Assembly (NCBI GenBank): GCA_021441665.1
Contig: JAGYYN010021791.1
Location: forward strand, 1-20,370
From: Euplotes cf. woodruffi 2 WChen-2021
Taxonomy: Eukaryota; Ciliophora; Spirotrichea; Euplotida; Euplotidae
Length of the DNA: 20,370 bases
Direction: 5' to 3'
Under the pieces are notes generated by a model. That model had not been told where the DNA came from and did no database searches. It saw only the letters and a list, made by a program, of their open reading frames with translations. Position numbers and translations under genes: made by a program. Shown here piece by piece: positions 9,252-19,256 of the stretch (position 1 is its first letter; each line of letters begins with the position of its first letter).

Positions 9252-10567
9252 AGTGAGCTAATAAGTTACCATTGTATCAGTACAGCATTGACTTCGCCAT
9301 CTTTTGAATTTCTTTGCTTCTGTGCTGCATAAACAATATTATCGCGAATATTAAATAATTCCTATTATTTTCATTCCTCTCAAAAACAAGAATTAACAAT
9401 TATTTGATAAAAATAAAAATTTATGAATTTATACTAAATCAGCCTAAGCGGATTTAAAATCTTCAATAATTTTTAATTTTGCATATTTTTGAGTGAGATT
9501 TCAAAATTCTATTTTATTTAGCTAAAAGGCACTATTTACAACAGGTGAATGCTGAATATAGGTATTTTTGAGATGAAGAATAATAGCACAGGGGGCTTTC
9601 AAAACCACAATCGGTAAAAGTAAATATTTATAGATTAGTCAAATAAATATAATTGGGAATTTAATTACTTTTTACTTGATTGTATTAAAATCAAATTGGT
9701 AATAATTGTGTCTTTAATGCTAAATACTCTAAAATAAAGGATTTTTTCAAAAAATATGCTTAACTATAAATATTGCATAATAATTAGTAATATATTCAAA
9801 TTTTTGAATGTGATGAGTTTAAAAAATATTAAGAATACACTGTACTTACCATGACCATTTTATTCTTGTCAACTACTTCTTTAGACTTATAGATTTTTCT
9901 ATTTTGTATTATTTTATTTACTAAAAAATCTGCAAGCTTAAAATATAAAGTTATATTAATGAAATTAAAGTAAATTTTATTTTAAATTCTCGGTTGATTT
10001 GGATGATATCAATATTAAAAATATTAATAGAAAAATTTGAATATATATTAAATGTATTCATAAAATTAATTATAATTATAAAATATAAAGAACTATCTCA
10101 AAACTAGTAACTCTCATGATGATTAGGCTTAAATAGTGAATAAAGTACATATTGATTACCCAATTGAATTCATCTTACAATCAAATACAAATATAACATC
10201 AATAAAAAAGTTCGATTGGTTATGCACTATATGCATAACCAGCACTCAGGTTCTAATTGAGCTATTCAAAAATACAAATTATCCTCTTCAAAATCTCAAT
10301 TTATTTTGAATTTAGTTAATTTATAAATTTGAATAGCGTAATTATAATTTTGATTGTGCTAGTTACCACCTGGCGTATAACAAGTGTAGCTTGCATTTAA
10401 TTTTTGACAGTATTTATAATAATTATTAAATCAATAAAAACACCACAATGAATAACCTGCCAATATTGCCGCTGTTGTTGCAGTCAGTCTTAAACCTCTT
10501 TTTTAGTATTTCCTATTTTTATATTAAAAATACTAATTTTTGTAAAATTTATTTGAATTTAAATAAA

Positions 10568-13500
10568 ATGTTTGAAGAGAACGAAGTCCGGCTGGATAAC
10601 GATGACCAAGAAGTCGAAGAGACCAAAGATGACAATGATAAGCAGGATCTAGATAATGAAAGGCAAGAAGCAGTAAATCAAAATGACCAACAGCCAGACC
10701 AAATGGAGAAGTGCATTCAGAAGAAGTTCATGAAAGGAGTTAAAAAATCAGGTACCGCAGATAAATTACTGCTTTAGGAAAATAAACCCACGCCCAGCGT
10801 TACGAGAGATAAATTTGAAGTTTTGAAGACTGAATTTCAAGAAAATTTATCCAAACTAAATCATAATGACACCAAAGCCGTCGGAATGGAAAAGTGACAA
10901 ATTATTATTAAAGATAATACCGAGTCTGTGCATTTGAGATTGTACTTGTCACAATTGTGATCAATTACGACTCATAAGATTTCTCGGAATAAAGAGCTGC
11001 AAGTTTTGTTACTCGGCTTTATCGCAAATACATTTAGAACGAATATGCTGGATCCTATTGATAAGCCTCCAAGTTTGATTAAAACCATCACCAGAGTGCT
11101 AGACCAAATATGTCTCTATATGAAAGAAAATTCTCCATTGGTACATCAAGCATGTGGAAAGAGCTTTGTGGATATATTCAATTACTGCGCTCCGAATAAA
11201 ACTGAAAGAAAAACTGTTTCACTAATGTTTTATGAAAGACTCGACTCAGTAATTCTAGGAGGGAGTGATATAATCGCTCAAAAAGCTGCTTGCTTTACTC
11301 TTTGCCAATTTACAAAGAATATGATTGACAACAAGCTCGATGTGCTCTGTGAATTCTTCTGTCCGAAAATTATTACTTTATTTATTAAAACGAGGTGATT
11401 TCACTTTGAATTAACGAGGAGTCTAATATACTTGCTTGACTATCTCGGCATCAAATACTACGTTGGATGTTTATCTGAAATTATTGAGAAAACGAGTGAA
11501 ATTATCCTCGATGAAAGGATTCCTATTTATCAAGACAAGATTGAAGCTTGAGCACTCCTCACAGTGCTCGGCTGCAACCTTGATCCCGTATGTGATCTCG
11601 TCAATAAGTACTACATGGCAGACGTCATGAAGATGTTGAACGAAGCATCTCAAAACCGAGTCGCAAAGGTCCAAAAAGCAGCTCGTGATGCAAAAGAAAT
11701 CTGGGATAACCTCAAAATTAAAGGAGATGAAGTCTCATTCTCAAAGCAAGAAGCTGAACCGCTCGACCCTAATTCTATCGTTACGCCTGATGATTTAATA
11801 AAAGTGAAGTCAGGGTTTGGAAACGTCGCTGATGCAAAGACCTTGGGCTACCTCCGTAACAAGTCCAGGTCTAAATCAAGGAAGGCTCATAAGAACAGAT
11901 TGCAAGAAAAGCGTTCAAAGTCAAAGCAGTTGAACAGTTCGAAGAACAACAAGAACTCTGAAATTATGAAAGAAAAGATCTTCAATATGGAGCAGGAGAG
12001 GATTAACCTGATGCGACAAGCAGATCTTCTTAAGAAGCGAGACAATAGCTTCGACAACCTTATGGGCAAGTACATCAAAGACAGTCCATCTAAAAAGCAG
12101 CGCAAGCAGCCACGAGAAAACATCATGGGTAAAATTTACGAACGCGTCAGCCAAATGGAGAAAGGAAAATCAATCGAAGTTATCGAAAGTCGCCGTGCTA
12201 AAGAAAAACGCCTAAATAAAGAACGCCAGTTAGCTGAAAACGATGAAAATAAAGAAGGAGGCGAAGAAGAGGAAGATCCAGGAGATGACAACGGCCAAGA
12301 CGATGGCAACCTATTCGACCAGGAAGAAGGCTTTGGCGGAGATCAAGCATTCAACAAGCCGCTCAGTACGTCTTTGCTTAATAACTTTAGATGACACTCT
12401 TGAACGAGCAAACGACGGTAAGCACCACAAAGCAGACTTTGACGATACTTTTGAGCGCGAAGACTTAGTAATACAGTTTGATTATCCTTTAGGAAGAAGT
12501 AAAAGAACCGCCACTCTCTGCACAAAAGGAAATCGGATTTGATGAAATCGACCAAGCTGAGTTTGAAGAACAGCTCGCTAAAAAGCACGCAAACGGCTCT
12601 CAGCTCAAACGAGATGAAGACTACGTACTGAAGGAGAAAAAGCAGCTGCCAATGGACCAGATGCAAAATAAAAGCGGAGCTGTAGATGAAGAAGACGTAC
12701 AAGACTTTGAGGAACAGATGCTGAATCAACATGCCAAGAAGGCTAAAATGCAGAGGAGCCCAAGACAACAGATTTCATATGTTTATGTAAAAGAAATGCC
12801 TGATGCCCAATCACCTGCAAAAGAGCAGGAGATGAAGGAGAAGAGGGACCGAGAACTTAGAATACTCAAGCAAAAGCAAGAACAAGAACAAGAAAAGTCA
12901 AAGAATAAAGATGTACTACAGGTATTTTTATAATAAAATATTTAACAGGATAACGATGCAAATGAAAGTCATGCTTCTGAAGAAAAGAAGAGTAAAGGTG
13001 ACAAAAAGAAGAAAAATAGTAAAAAGAACAAAGATAAGAAAAAGAATAAAAGCAAGAAAAGTAAAAAATCAAAGAAAAAGAAGTCTGAGTCAGATTCTGA
13101 CTCAGATGGTATGAATAAAGTGCATATATTTTATAGATAAAAGCAGCTCATCGAGTAAATCGTCAAGTTCAAGTAAATCGTCAGATTCTTCAAAATCGTC
13201 TAGTAAAAAGAAGTCAAAGAAAAAGTAAAATTTTATTTTTATACTTTAGAAATAAATCAAAATCTAAAAAATCGAATATCATATCACCCCAAGAACATCA
13301 AATAAATTATATTGATGCTGACCAGATGACTGGTCGTTTTCGAGAGCAAAATTACGACGATAGATATATTTATGCATCTCCATATCCTCAGGCATATGGA
13401 TCTCCTGGATTTCCAGCGTCTGCAGGTTCATATGGAACAGCATACCCATCACAGTTTCCTCACACGCCTCAATTTATGATGAACGAGCATACATTTTCGA

Positions 13501-14150
13501 AGACAGATCAACATTTTTACAAGCAAGGCGGACACCACCAAATCGACGAGGCTGTTGAAAAGAAACTTGTATTTGACGTCGGAACATCACCTGAAAATCC
13601 TGAGGTTGAAGTCCAAACAGACCCCGATTACGCTGGGATATACATTGACAAGCAAATTCAGCCTGAATTCGATTTGCAAAGAACAAGAGAGCAGCCGTCT
13701 TTCAATCCGTCTCCAAGTAAAAACGACAGCCAATATTGCTCAAGCAGTATGAACATCGATGCTGTAACCAGAGGCTGGATTGACGCGCTGCAACTACTCG
13801 ATTCCGGAGACTACCAAGCAGCCTATGAAGCAATTCTTTCGACAGGTGACGATATTTATTTGCTGAGACTGGTCTCTTTAACCGGGCCAGTTGTGAAGCA
13901 TCTGCATCCAAAGACAGCAGCAACGGTAGTCAAAAAGCTGAACCAAATTATCCGCTGAAATATCTTTCCGATCTTCGCAACTGACTGGATTGAAGACTCA
14001 CTGCATTCCGGAATGTTTAAGTCATTCAAAGAGCGAGACAAGGACGAATATCTTGACACTCTCCACTTGTTTAGCCAAGATAGATCGGATTTGGAGCTGT
14101 CACAAAAAGCATCGGATCTGTATAAGGAAATAATGGACGACGAAAAGTAG
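10568..14150 (+). CDS. TORTIFOLIA1/SPIRAL2-like HEAT-repeat microtubule-associated protein
   Basis: Family members bind microtubules through N-terminal HEAT/TOG-like repeats and steer microtubule growth and severing. Exons: 10568-10751, 10778-12365, 12391-12467, 12493-12921, 12949-13108, 13137-13224 and 13250-14150, about 1141 residues. Six introns are only 25-28 bp. AAA-TAA at 10780-10785 needs a +1 shift unless a 39-bp intron (10739-10777) is used instead. Acidic N-terminus; HEAT-like helices at residues about 100-320 (LLGFIANTFRTNMLDPIDKP, HQACGKSFVDIFNYCAP); a long Lys/Arg/Glu region; a Lys/Ser tract; then a C-terminal domain with WIDALQLLDSGDYQAAYEAI, LSTGDDIYLLRLVSLTGPVV and a following helix pair, close to the conserved TOR1 C-terminal module. 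Five TGA codons read as Cys. The start at 10568 is preferred over the in-frame ATG at 10448 because the extra 40 residues are AT-rich and hydrophobic, odd for a cytosolic protein. The stop is TAG. Confidence 0.75.
10780..10785 (+). other. +1 frameshift site AAA-TAA (HEAT gene; alternative splice possible)
   Basis: With the 26-bp intron 10752-10777 (GTACCG..TTTAG) the frame enters AAA-TAA and must shift +1. With donor GTTAAA at 10739 no shift is needed. Other donors in the window are GTA or GTG, which favours the shift. Confidence 0.5.
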
Positions 14151-14173
14151 CTGATCTAAATTAAATTCGCATG

Positions 14174-14183
14174 GTTTTCAATA
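14174..14183 (-). other. Match to Euplotes chromosome-breakage consensus
   Basis: Minus strand TATTGAAAAC, all ten positions fit, 24 bp downstream of the HEAT-gene stop codon. That position would suit a subtelomeric element of a gene-sized chromosome. Confidence 0.35.
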
Positions 14184-14463
14184 ATCACGAATCTAAAACA
14201 TCTACAAAATGTTTATTAAATTAAATGCGCTTTTTTAAACTCCTTAATGAATAAAAGCGATAAAATATACAATTTTATTTAGTAAAAATACGAAATATCT
14301 GAGTTATATAAAATTGAATGAAAAATAAAGCAATGTCGAATGTGAAATCAAAGATTAACAGAACTGAGATAAGCCAATTTATGAAATACGACAAGGATAA
14401 TTTATTAAAGGACATAAGGGGTTATTTACTCGTATCTTTTTCAACTCCATCTCACATTAAAAC

Positions 14464-14700
14464 ATGTTTTTTAGTGTTTTAAATATTAATAATTCAATTT
14501 CTTTTAACGAATCATTTCATGTATTTGACACACCTCCTCCCACATTCCACAAACCAGAAGAAAAAGGCTGGAAAATGATTGCAAAAGCGATAGTTTTAAA
14601 CGATGGGGGAAGTATAATCAAGTAATATTTCAAATGGAGCATTGCTCTTTTATCACATCTCAGCTGAAAAGCGTTGGATTCAGATTTAAAAACAGTATAA
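14464..14700 (+). CDS. Possible small two-exon gene, ~65 aa
   Basis: ATG at 14464 opens a 53-codon frame with SFHVFDTPPPTFHKPEEKGW and MIAKAIVLNDGGSIIK, stopping at TAA 14623-14625. If a 42-bp intron 14622-14663 (GTAATA..TCTCAG) is removed, the frame continues with a TGA as Cys, CKALDSDLKTV, to TAA at 14698-14700. An overlapping minus-strand ORF (14517-14741) is less protein-like. No family recognised. Confidence 0.3.
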
Positions 14701-14998
14701 TAAATTTTAAAGTACAAATAATTATAGTTAGTCCACTCCAAAATTGATTTTTAATTAAACAGTCTTGCCAACCTTACCACAGTGAAATGACTATTTATGA
14801 TCCTCTGACTCCTCACGACTGTTAACTCGGACAGACCTCAACTACTTAGTCATGATATAATATTTGTGGTTTCTTTTGCTTTAAAAAGAGATTTCTTAAT
14901 CACAATTTAATTTCAGATTTTGAACAGTTTCATCTGAATTAGTTAGCTGAAGTATAGTCTACTAAGAATCGCAATAAGAATTGATTTAAAAAATACAG

Positions 14999-16324
14999 CT
15001 ATTTTTGCATTCAAAACGTCATAGGTACGCTCAGCTGGTCAAAGACAAAGAGAATGAATGGAGCTCTTTGCCATTTATCAATCCCAATACGAGAAAATAA
15101 AATTCAAAATGCTAAATTTAAAAAGTCAAGATCGAGAAAGAAAGTACTCGGCACGATAATTGAAAAATAAAGATATCGAACGGCTTAATGGCTCCTCACT
15201 CAAAATTAATAGCCAAGGTAGTTCAATTTTTGCCTCTTTTAAATTGAGTTAATTATCACTATCGATAATACACTGAATATTGATTTAATTATACTTCTGC
15301 ATTTTTAGTTGTGATGAAAAGTCCCTCAAAAGTGAGGATACTGACTCCAAAGTCGAAGCAGAAGTCTGAAATCGAAAAAGAAAGAGACAAGCAAAGAGAA
15401 ACAAATCGTTCTACACTTCAGGACGACAGTAGAAATAAGCTAGAGCCAGGTTGGTACTTGCTCTTACTTTTATTAATCAAATTACGAGCTGTTATTTAGA
15501 GCAAGACAAGCATAAAAGGACATAAAAAGGATTAAATCCAAAAGGCAAGAGAATATAATCTATTACTAGGGTATTGAACTTTCTAAATAGACAAATCACC
15601 AATAGAACGAGTGTTTGAACAAGAAAGCATGGTAAATACTTAATCAAATAATCTTACTTAATTTTATTAGATGACATTGACTTGTTTCAGCAGATTAAAG
15701 ACTCCTTTGAAGAGTAAGAGCAACTTTATCATTACTAAAATTTCTGTAGAAAGTCGAAATCAAAGCGGCATTGGAACTTTATTCCTCTTGCTTCGACAGC
15801 TTCAAACAGCAATATAATATGTAACAAGTGCCACTTTAAGTCTGCTCAATACCCAAGCGAGATAATAAATGAAAGCCACCAGAGCGATAAAAAGTATTTT
15901 ACAGTTTTAATAAATTCAGGAAGTTCGGAGCTCGTAAAATATCGCATAACATCAGGATTTCAGATAAAAACAATCTGGATATCAGCTCGAGTGTAAACCG
16001 TTCGCAGGGAATTGCAGAGCTACTCAACATTTCGAGTTCATTTGATATGAGCGAGTATCCAGAACTTATGTCGAATCCGCTGTTCACTCCAAAGTAATTT
16101 TTTATCATCAGCTGAAATGTAGATACATGAACCAGTACCAGCCGTACTTGCAAGGCACGCTATCAAAGCTGAGGCAGAAGAATGCAAAACCTTTCAGACA
16201 GTACAACTCGCCGCAATCGATTCGGTCTATGATTGGAAACCAAATCAACTCGAAACTAAGGCCGATCCAGCTAGATGACGGCAAGTTTCATTTGGTTCAC
16301 CAGTCACCGAAAGATCAGCAATAA
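14999..16324 (+). CDS. Basic protein of unknown function with two +1 frameshifts, 5' end unresolved
   Basis: The reading frame is secure from about 15026: YAQLVKDKENEWSSLPFINP..TRK, AAA-TAA, KIQNAKFKKSRSRKKVLGTI..EK, AAA-TAA, KDIERLNGSSLKINSQ. Exons after that: to 15217, 15309-15449, 15591-15631, 15691-15713, 15750-15893, 15920-16093 and 16123-16324; introns are 91, 141, 59, 36, 26 and 29 bp and every junction keeps phase. About 305 residues are recovered. One CNKCHFKS motif could be half of a zinc site. The ends read PYLQGTLSKLRQKNAKPFRQ and LDDGKFHLVHQSPKDQQ before TAA 16322-16324. The intron 15450-15590 has an unusual GTTGGT donor and is the least certain junction. The initiating ATG was not found; a CAG acceptor at 14996-14998 would begin an exon in the right frame. 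Confidence 0.6.
15095..15100 (+). other. +1 frameshift site AAA-TAA (basic protein gene, first)
   Basis: Upstream peptide FINPNTRK, downstream KIQNAKFKKSRSRKK. A second plus frame, open from about 14975, joins the same downstream frame without a shift, but its peptide (VIGTLSWSKTKRMNGALCHL) is less convincing. Confidence 0.62.
15165..15170 (+). other. +1 frameshift site AAA-TAA (basic protein gene, second)
   Basis: Twenty-three codons after the first site: VLGTIIEK, shift, KDIERLNGSSLKINSQ, then a phase-compatible intron at 15218. The two shifts together move the frame by +2. Confidence 0.7.
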
Positions 16325-16445
16325 TCAAAAGTTCGGATTTTAGTTGTATTTGGTAAAGCTGAGACCAAAGAGATATCTAAGTGACATAAAATTCTTCAAT
16401 CTGCCAACCGCAAATTATATCTTTACTGACTAAATTTAAATAAAA

Positions 16446-17218
16446 ATGTTGGTGTCTGTGGTGGAAGGCAAAGTCAAGCAAAAGCAAGTCGCAGTTGATT
16501 ATTTGCCGTGATATTATTATCAAGACGAAGAAAATATTAATAGGTAATTGTGAAGCAAATAAGGATAATTTTCATGGTTAATTAGATTTTGCACTGAGAT
16601 TTGATTGGGTTTGAGTGTTTTATTGAATGCAGAATGAAAAATGGTGTAGAGCTATGTATTTTGACTCGCAAGTGGAAAAATATAACAAAGATAAAGGTAA
16701 AATATTTAAATCTCTTCATTTCATAGTTGAGGAATAAACAAAAATTAAATAAAGTTCATTTAGAAAACCAAAAAGAAAATGAACAAAGTACAGACAACGA
16801 TGTAATTGTATCATTAAGAGGGCATAAAATTGTAGGCAGAGAGCTAAATTTTTCTCAAAGCTGTAAGCCTTTTCCTCATTTCAACTCCCATCAAACTAAA
16901 AACACTTTAGGCATCAAGAACTGCGAGTACCAAATGTGTTTAGCAAACGTTGAGGAGAACAAAACTGACAATCACGCAACAATAACTGTTCTCAATCCCG
17001 TCAACAATCTGCAAGTCTGGGAGGAAGGGTTCGTATCGGTCTATAATTCTTTAGTGGAGAGTACTGTGGAAATAATAACATCGTGAAGCTCCAAAGACTA
17101 TTGAACTACAGAAGCATTCTTTGCAGCAAAGACAGCGAAGATACCCAGTCTTAAATGCTGCTTGCTCCAAAAATTAAAGCCGCGTATTTTCAACTGAATA
17201 CTGCGTGAAAGCAAATAA
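16446..17218 (+). CDS. Small protein, possibly RNase H2 subunit C
   Basis: Exons 16446-16543, 16633-16696 and 16727-17218, 217 residues; introns are 89 and 30 bp and phases agree. Two blocks recall RNase H2 subunit C, a non-catalytic subunit of the enzyme that removes ribonucleotides from DNA: VAVDYLPCYYYQDEENI near residue 15 resembles the LPC-x-hydrophobic-D block, and VSLRGHKIVGRELNF resembles the RGRxLxG strand. A C-terminal FVSVYNSLVESTVEIITSC could be the final helix. This is pattern resemblance only and the protein is longer than human RNASEH2C (164 residues). Four TGA codons read as Cys. The gene ends at AAA-TAA (17213-17218), which elsewhere in this window triggers frameshifting; if shifted here it would add nine residues and end at 17246. 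The 3' end faces the next gene's 3' end. Confidence 0.5.
17213..17218 (+). terminator. AAA-TAA used as, or near, the true stop
   Basis: Same hexamer as the internal shift sites, but only 37 bp from the stop of the convergent gene. This fits a model in which closeness to the transcript end decides termination; a shift would give only nine more codons. Confidence 0.5.
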
Positions 17219-17255
17219 TATTGAAATGCAATTATTGGTAAATTAAAATATTAGC

Positions 17256-18139
17256 TTATGGAGATTCTTGGTTGTAAATCTTTAGCAGCTTTGGGCTGAT
17301 ATTATCAAGCTTCTTACTCTTGGCCTCAGTGAGCAACTTGTACTTATGCTGCATGGACTGATTGTATATCCTCAATATGTCTCTTTTCTTGTCTAAGTCT
17401 AGCTGGTTCTTTGTATCAACCGCTCTCATGTTACTTGCTCCTGTTCGTCTCGATCTTCGAAGTATTGAGCCTCTGTAGCATTGAAAGACGTGGAAGCAGA
17501 GACTTGTAATTTGTAATGCTCATTTTCTCCTTATTTTTGCTGAATCCTTTTCTTGATGATCTGGTTATTAAGTTCAAGATATCGATTAAAAACTGATTCG
17601 TATTTCTGAGTTACAAGGACTTCACTTGGCTCGGATGTGTTCCTTTGATTCGAAGCTACTGACATCGCTATAAACCAGATTTATAAACTATAACTTACAC
17701 TTTTCCCTTTTCGATAATCTCGATATTTGCAATGATAAATTTTGGTGCAGCTTTGAATTAGTGCTTTGATACTGAGGATCGTTGTTCGCTTAATTACCAA
17801 TTTAGCGTGAGATTCGCTTAATTTTAAGATATCTAAATATAAAGATTTATACCTGACGACCTCCTGTTGTTAAAAATCCTCTCCTTTTTCGGTGTCTGGA
17901 ACTTATTCGTCATTGAAGTATGAAGATCTCGAGATTTCGCATCTTCTTGAATCGAGTAATTTAATACAAACTCTCGACTTTGAATAAGTGAATCTGGTCT
18001 ATTATTTTTTAGTGTATAAAGGACTATTTCTCATTGTTTCTATCTTTTTAGGAGATGAGCTTTTGTGTTGTTTTTGTAATTCATCTCCAAATGTAACTTT
18101 ACGACCAAAAGATTTATTTCGATTGACAATTTCTGTCAT
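17256..18139 (-). CDS. Ser/Lys-rich protein of unknown function with two +1 frameshifts
   Basis: Reconstructed as 251 residues with no recognised domain; basic and low-complexity, ending in a likely helical stretch (YNQSMQHKYKLLTEAKSKKL). ATG at 18139; AAA-TAA at 18007-18002 after LYTKK shifts to NRPDSLIQSREFVLNYSIQE; introns at 17852-17789 (64 bp), 17698-17668 (31 bp) and 17503-17473 (31 bp); AAA-TAA at 17536-17531 after KRIQQK shifts to KEKMSITNYK. The last intron has a GTCTCT donor, weaker than the rest, but it brings in the clearly coding GSILRRSRRTGASNMRAVDT. Without the shifts and introns no frame is open for more than about 60 codons. The stop is TAA 17258-17256, tail-to-tail with the preceding gene. 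Confidence 0.62.
17531..17536 (-). other. +1 frameshift site AAA-TAA (Ser/Lys-rich gene, second)
   Basis: After KRIQQK the +1 frame gives KEKMSITNYK and then a 31-bp intron. The zero frame after this stop is also open for about 39 codons, so this site is less certain than the first. Confidence 0.55.
17785..17823 (-). repeat. 11-bp direct repeat at a splice acceptor
   Basis: AATTAAGCGAA (minus strand) occurs at 17823-17813 and again at 17795-17785, offset 28 bp. The second copy holds the acceptor TTAAG/CG used in the model; the first copy would be a competing acceptor that leads to an early stop. Confidence 0.5.
18002..18007 (-). other. +1 frameshift site AAA-TAA-TAG (Ser/Lys-rich gene, first)
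   Basis: Minus-strand context AAA AAA TAA TAG: two stops in a row. The shifted frame opens with NRPDSLIQSREFV for 50 codons. Zero-frame readthrough is excluded by the second stop. Confidence 0.75.
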
Positions 18140-18299
18140 TTTGCTGTGCAAATGTTTTGATCTTTTAGATTTATTTTCTTTTCTTTAAATCTCTAAATTA
18201 TAACAGTTAACAAATATATTTTATATATAATAGATAATTGATTTATTTGTTAACTTTAACTATAACAAAAAACTCAAAATTTACGAAGATTAAATCTGC

Positions 18300-18841
18300 T
18301 TACTCTTGATTGTTTCGTCCAATTGATAAATTCTTAGTTAAAATTAGATCGCCTTGAGTCCCCACACTGGCAGTTGAGCCAAACTCAGGATTTGTGTCAA
18401 AGCCCCCGACAAAATTCATATTCATTAATTCTGGCTTTATCGAGAAATTATCATCGGTGCTTGATGCGAGAGATTTGTAAGTTGGGCTGACCTCTCCTTT
18501 CCCCTTTTTTGGCGCAGGTTGTTCAGCTAGTTTTAACTGGTAAACATCGCGAGACTGATAAAAGCAGCAGAGTGATTTATTAAAAGATATAAAGCTATTT
18601 ACATTTTACATAAGGCTTGATGAAGTGGGGCTTACGCCACTCGATCTCTTTCTCCTTCCATCGCTTCGCATACATTATGTACCTAGTATAGATAAGCAAA
18701 GATTAAGTACTTTTTATCGTCGATGATGATTGCTCGAGCAAGGACAGTCCAACCTTGCTCATCAGTGCACTCAAAGCTCGGGGGAGGACAGTCGAAGCTA
18801 TGCGGGTTCTTGAAGAACTCTTGGATGTTGTACTTCATCAT
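18300..18841 (-). CDS. Unknown protein, at least 152 aa, three exons
   Basis: Exons 18841-18711, 18682-18610 and 18554-18300 (minus), introns 28 and 55 bp. The product begins MMKYNIQEFFKNPHSFDCPP, includes DEQGWTVLARAIIIDDKKYI and KRWKEKEIEWRKPHFIKPY, and ends in a Ser/Gly/Asn-rich tail before TAA 18302-18300. The same frame is open upstream to 18912, where a CAG acceptor precedes an exon start reading NCKHLRGSCSSQYHIIERDD with one TGA as Cys. The true start may therefore lie in an exon further right that I could not identify. No family recognised. The 160-bp gap to the next minus-strand gene must hold this gene's 3' UTR and that gene's promoter. Confidence 0.6.
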
Positions 18842-18912
18842 TTTGTGAACGTCGTCTCGCTCAATAATATGGTATTGGCTCGAACAAGAGCCTCTTAAAT
18901 GCTTTCAGTTCT

Positions 18913-19218
18913 CTGTATTTTTAAATGATTTGTTATGTAATTGATTTTAATTTTATTTTTTGAAAAAAATAAAATTTTTATCAGATGCAAAAATTCTGAA
19001 ATATTCGATAACTCAAATAAAAGAATGCTGATTTATTCGATGTTCTTTACCCTTCCTTCACATTTGTGACTGTTTAATTTCCATATTAAAATATTGTTAA
19101 TTATATATTCTCAATGTTAAAATGCGTATCATATTGGATACTATTTTTAATTAGATTTCATGATTTTAATATTAACTTGTCGAAACTGAATTCAACAGAC
19201 TGAGCTATATTATTGAAT
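18913..19218 (-). other. Intergenic, AT-rich
   Basis: About 300 bp with stops in all frames. It may contain the first exon or promoter of the minus-strand gene ending at 18300. No motif recognised. Confidence 0.4.
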
Positions 19219-19256
19219 TTACAATTCTTCTTCAATATTATTGAGGTCACCAGTGG

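Larger units (their letters stand above)
8111..10567 (+). other. Gene-poor 2.4 kb stretch
   Basis: Largest gap in the window. From left to right: a coding-like remnant with extreme G over C skew (8161-8640); an inverted repeat of the breakage consensus (8783-8809); a small possible ORF (9078-9251) in a patch of higher G+C; then about 1.1 kb of very AT-rich DNA with no frame of note. The run 10448-10567 is in frame with the next gene but is AT-rich and encodes a hydrophobic stretch, and is more likely leader. Confidence 0.5.
14151..14998 (+). other. Unresolved stretch between two genes
   Basis: An exact minus-strand match to HATTGAAaHH sits at 14174-14183, 24 bp past the TAG of the HEAT gene, and a weaker plus-strand one at 14312-14321. 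A possible small gene occupies 14464-14700. Around 14762-14860 all three plus frames are open when TGA is Cys, each giving plausible peptide, so I cannot say which, if any, is an exon of the gene to the right. Confidence 0.4.

Noticed and set aside
10448-10567. Hydrophobic N-terminal extension (signal peptide) on the HEAT protein
   Set aside because: AT-rich, Phe/Ile/Asn-biased, and out of place on a cytosolic microtubule protein; the ATG at 10568 begins the typical charged coding sequence.
12343-12768. Minus-strand 141-codon hydrophobic ORF
   Set aside because: Antisense to spliced, charged exons of the HEAT gene that keep phase through three micro-introns.
14517-14741. Minus-strand 74-codon ORF
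   Set aside because: Mostly hydrophobic, AT-driven; the plus-strand frame over the same bases reads better. Not firmly excluded.
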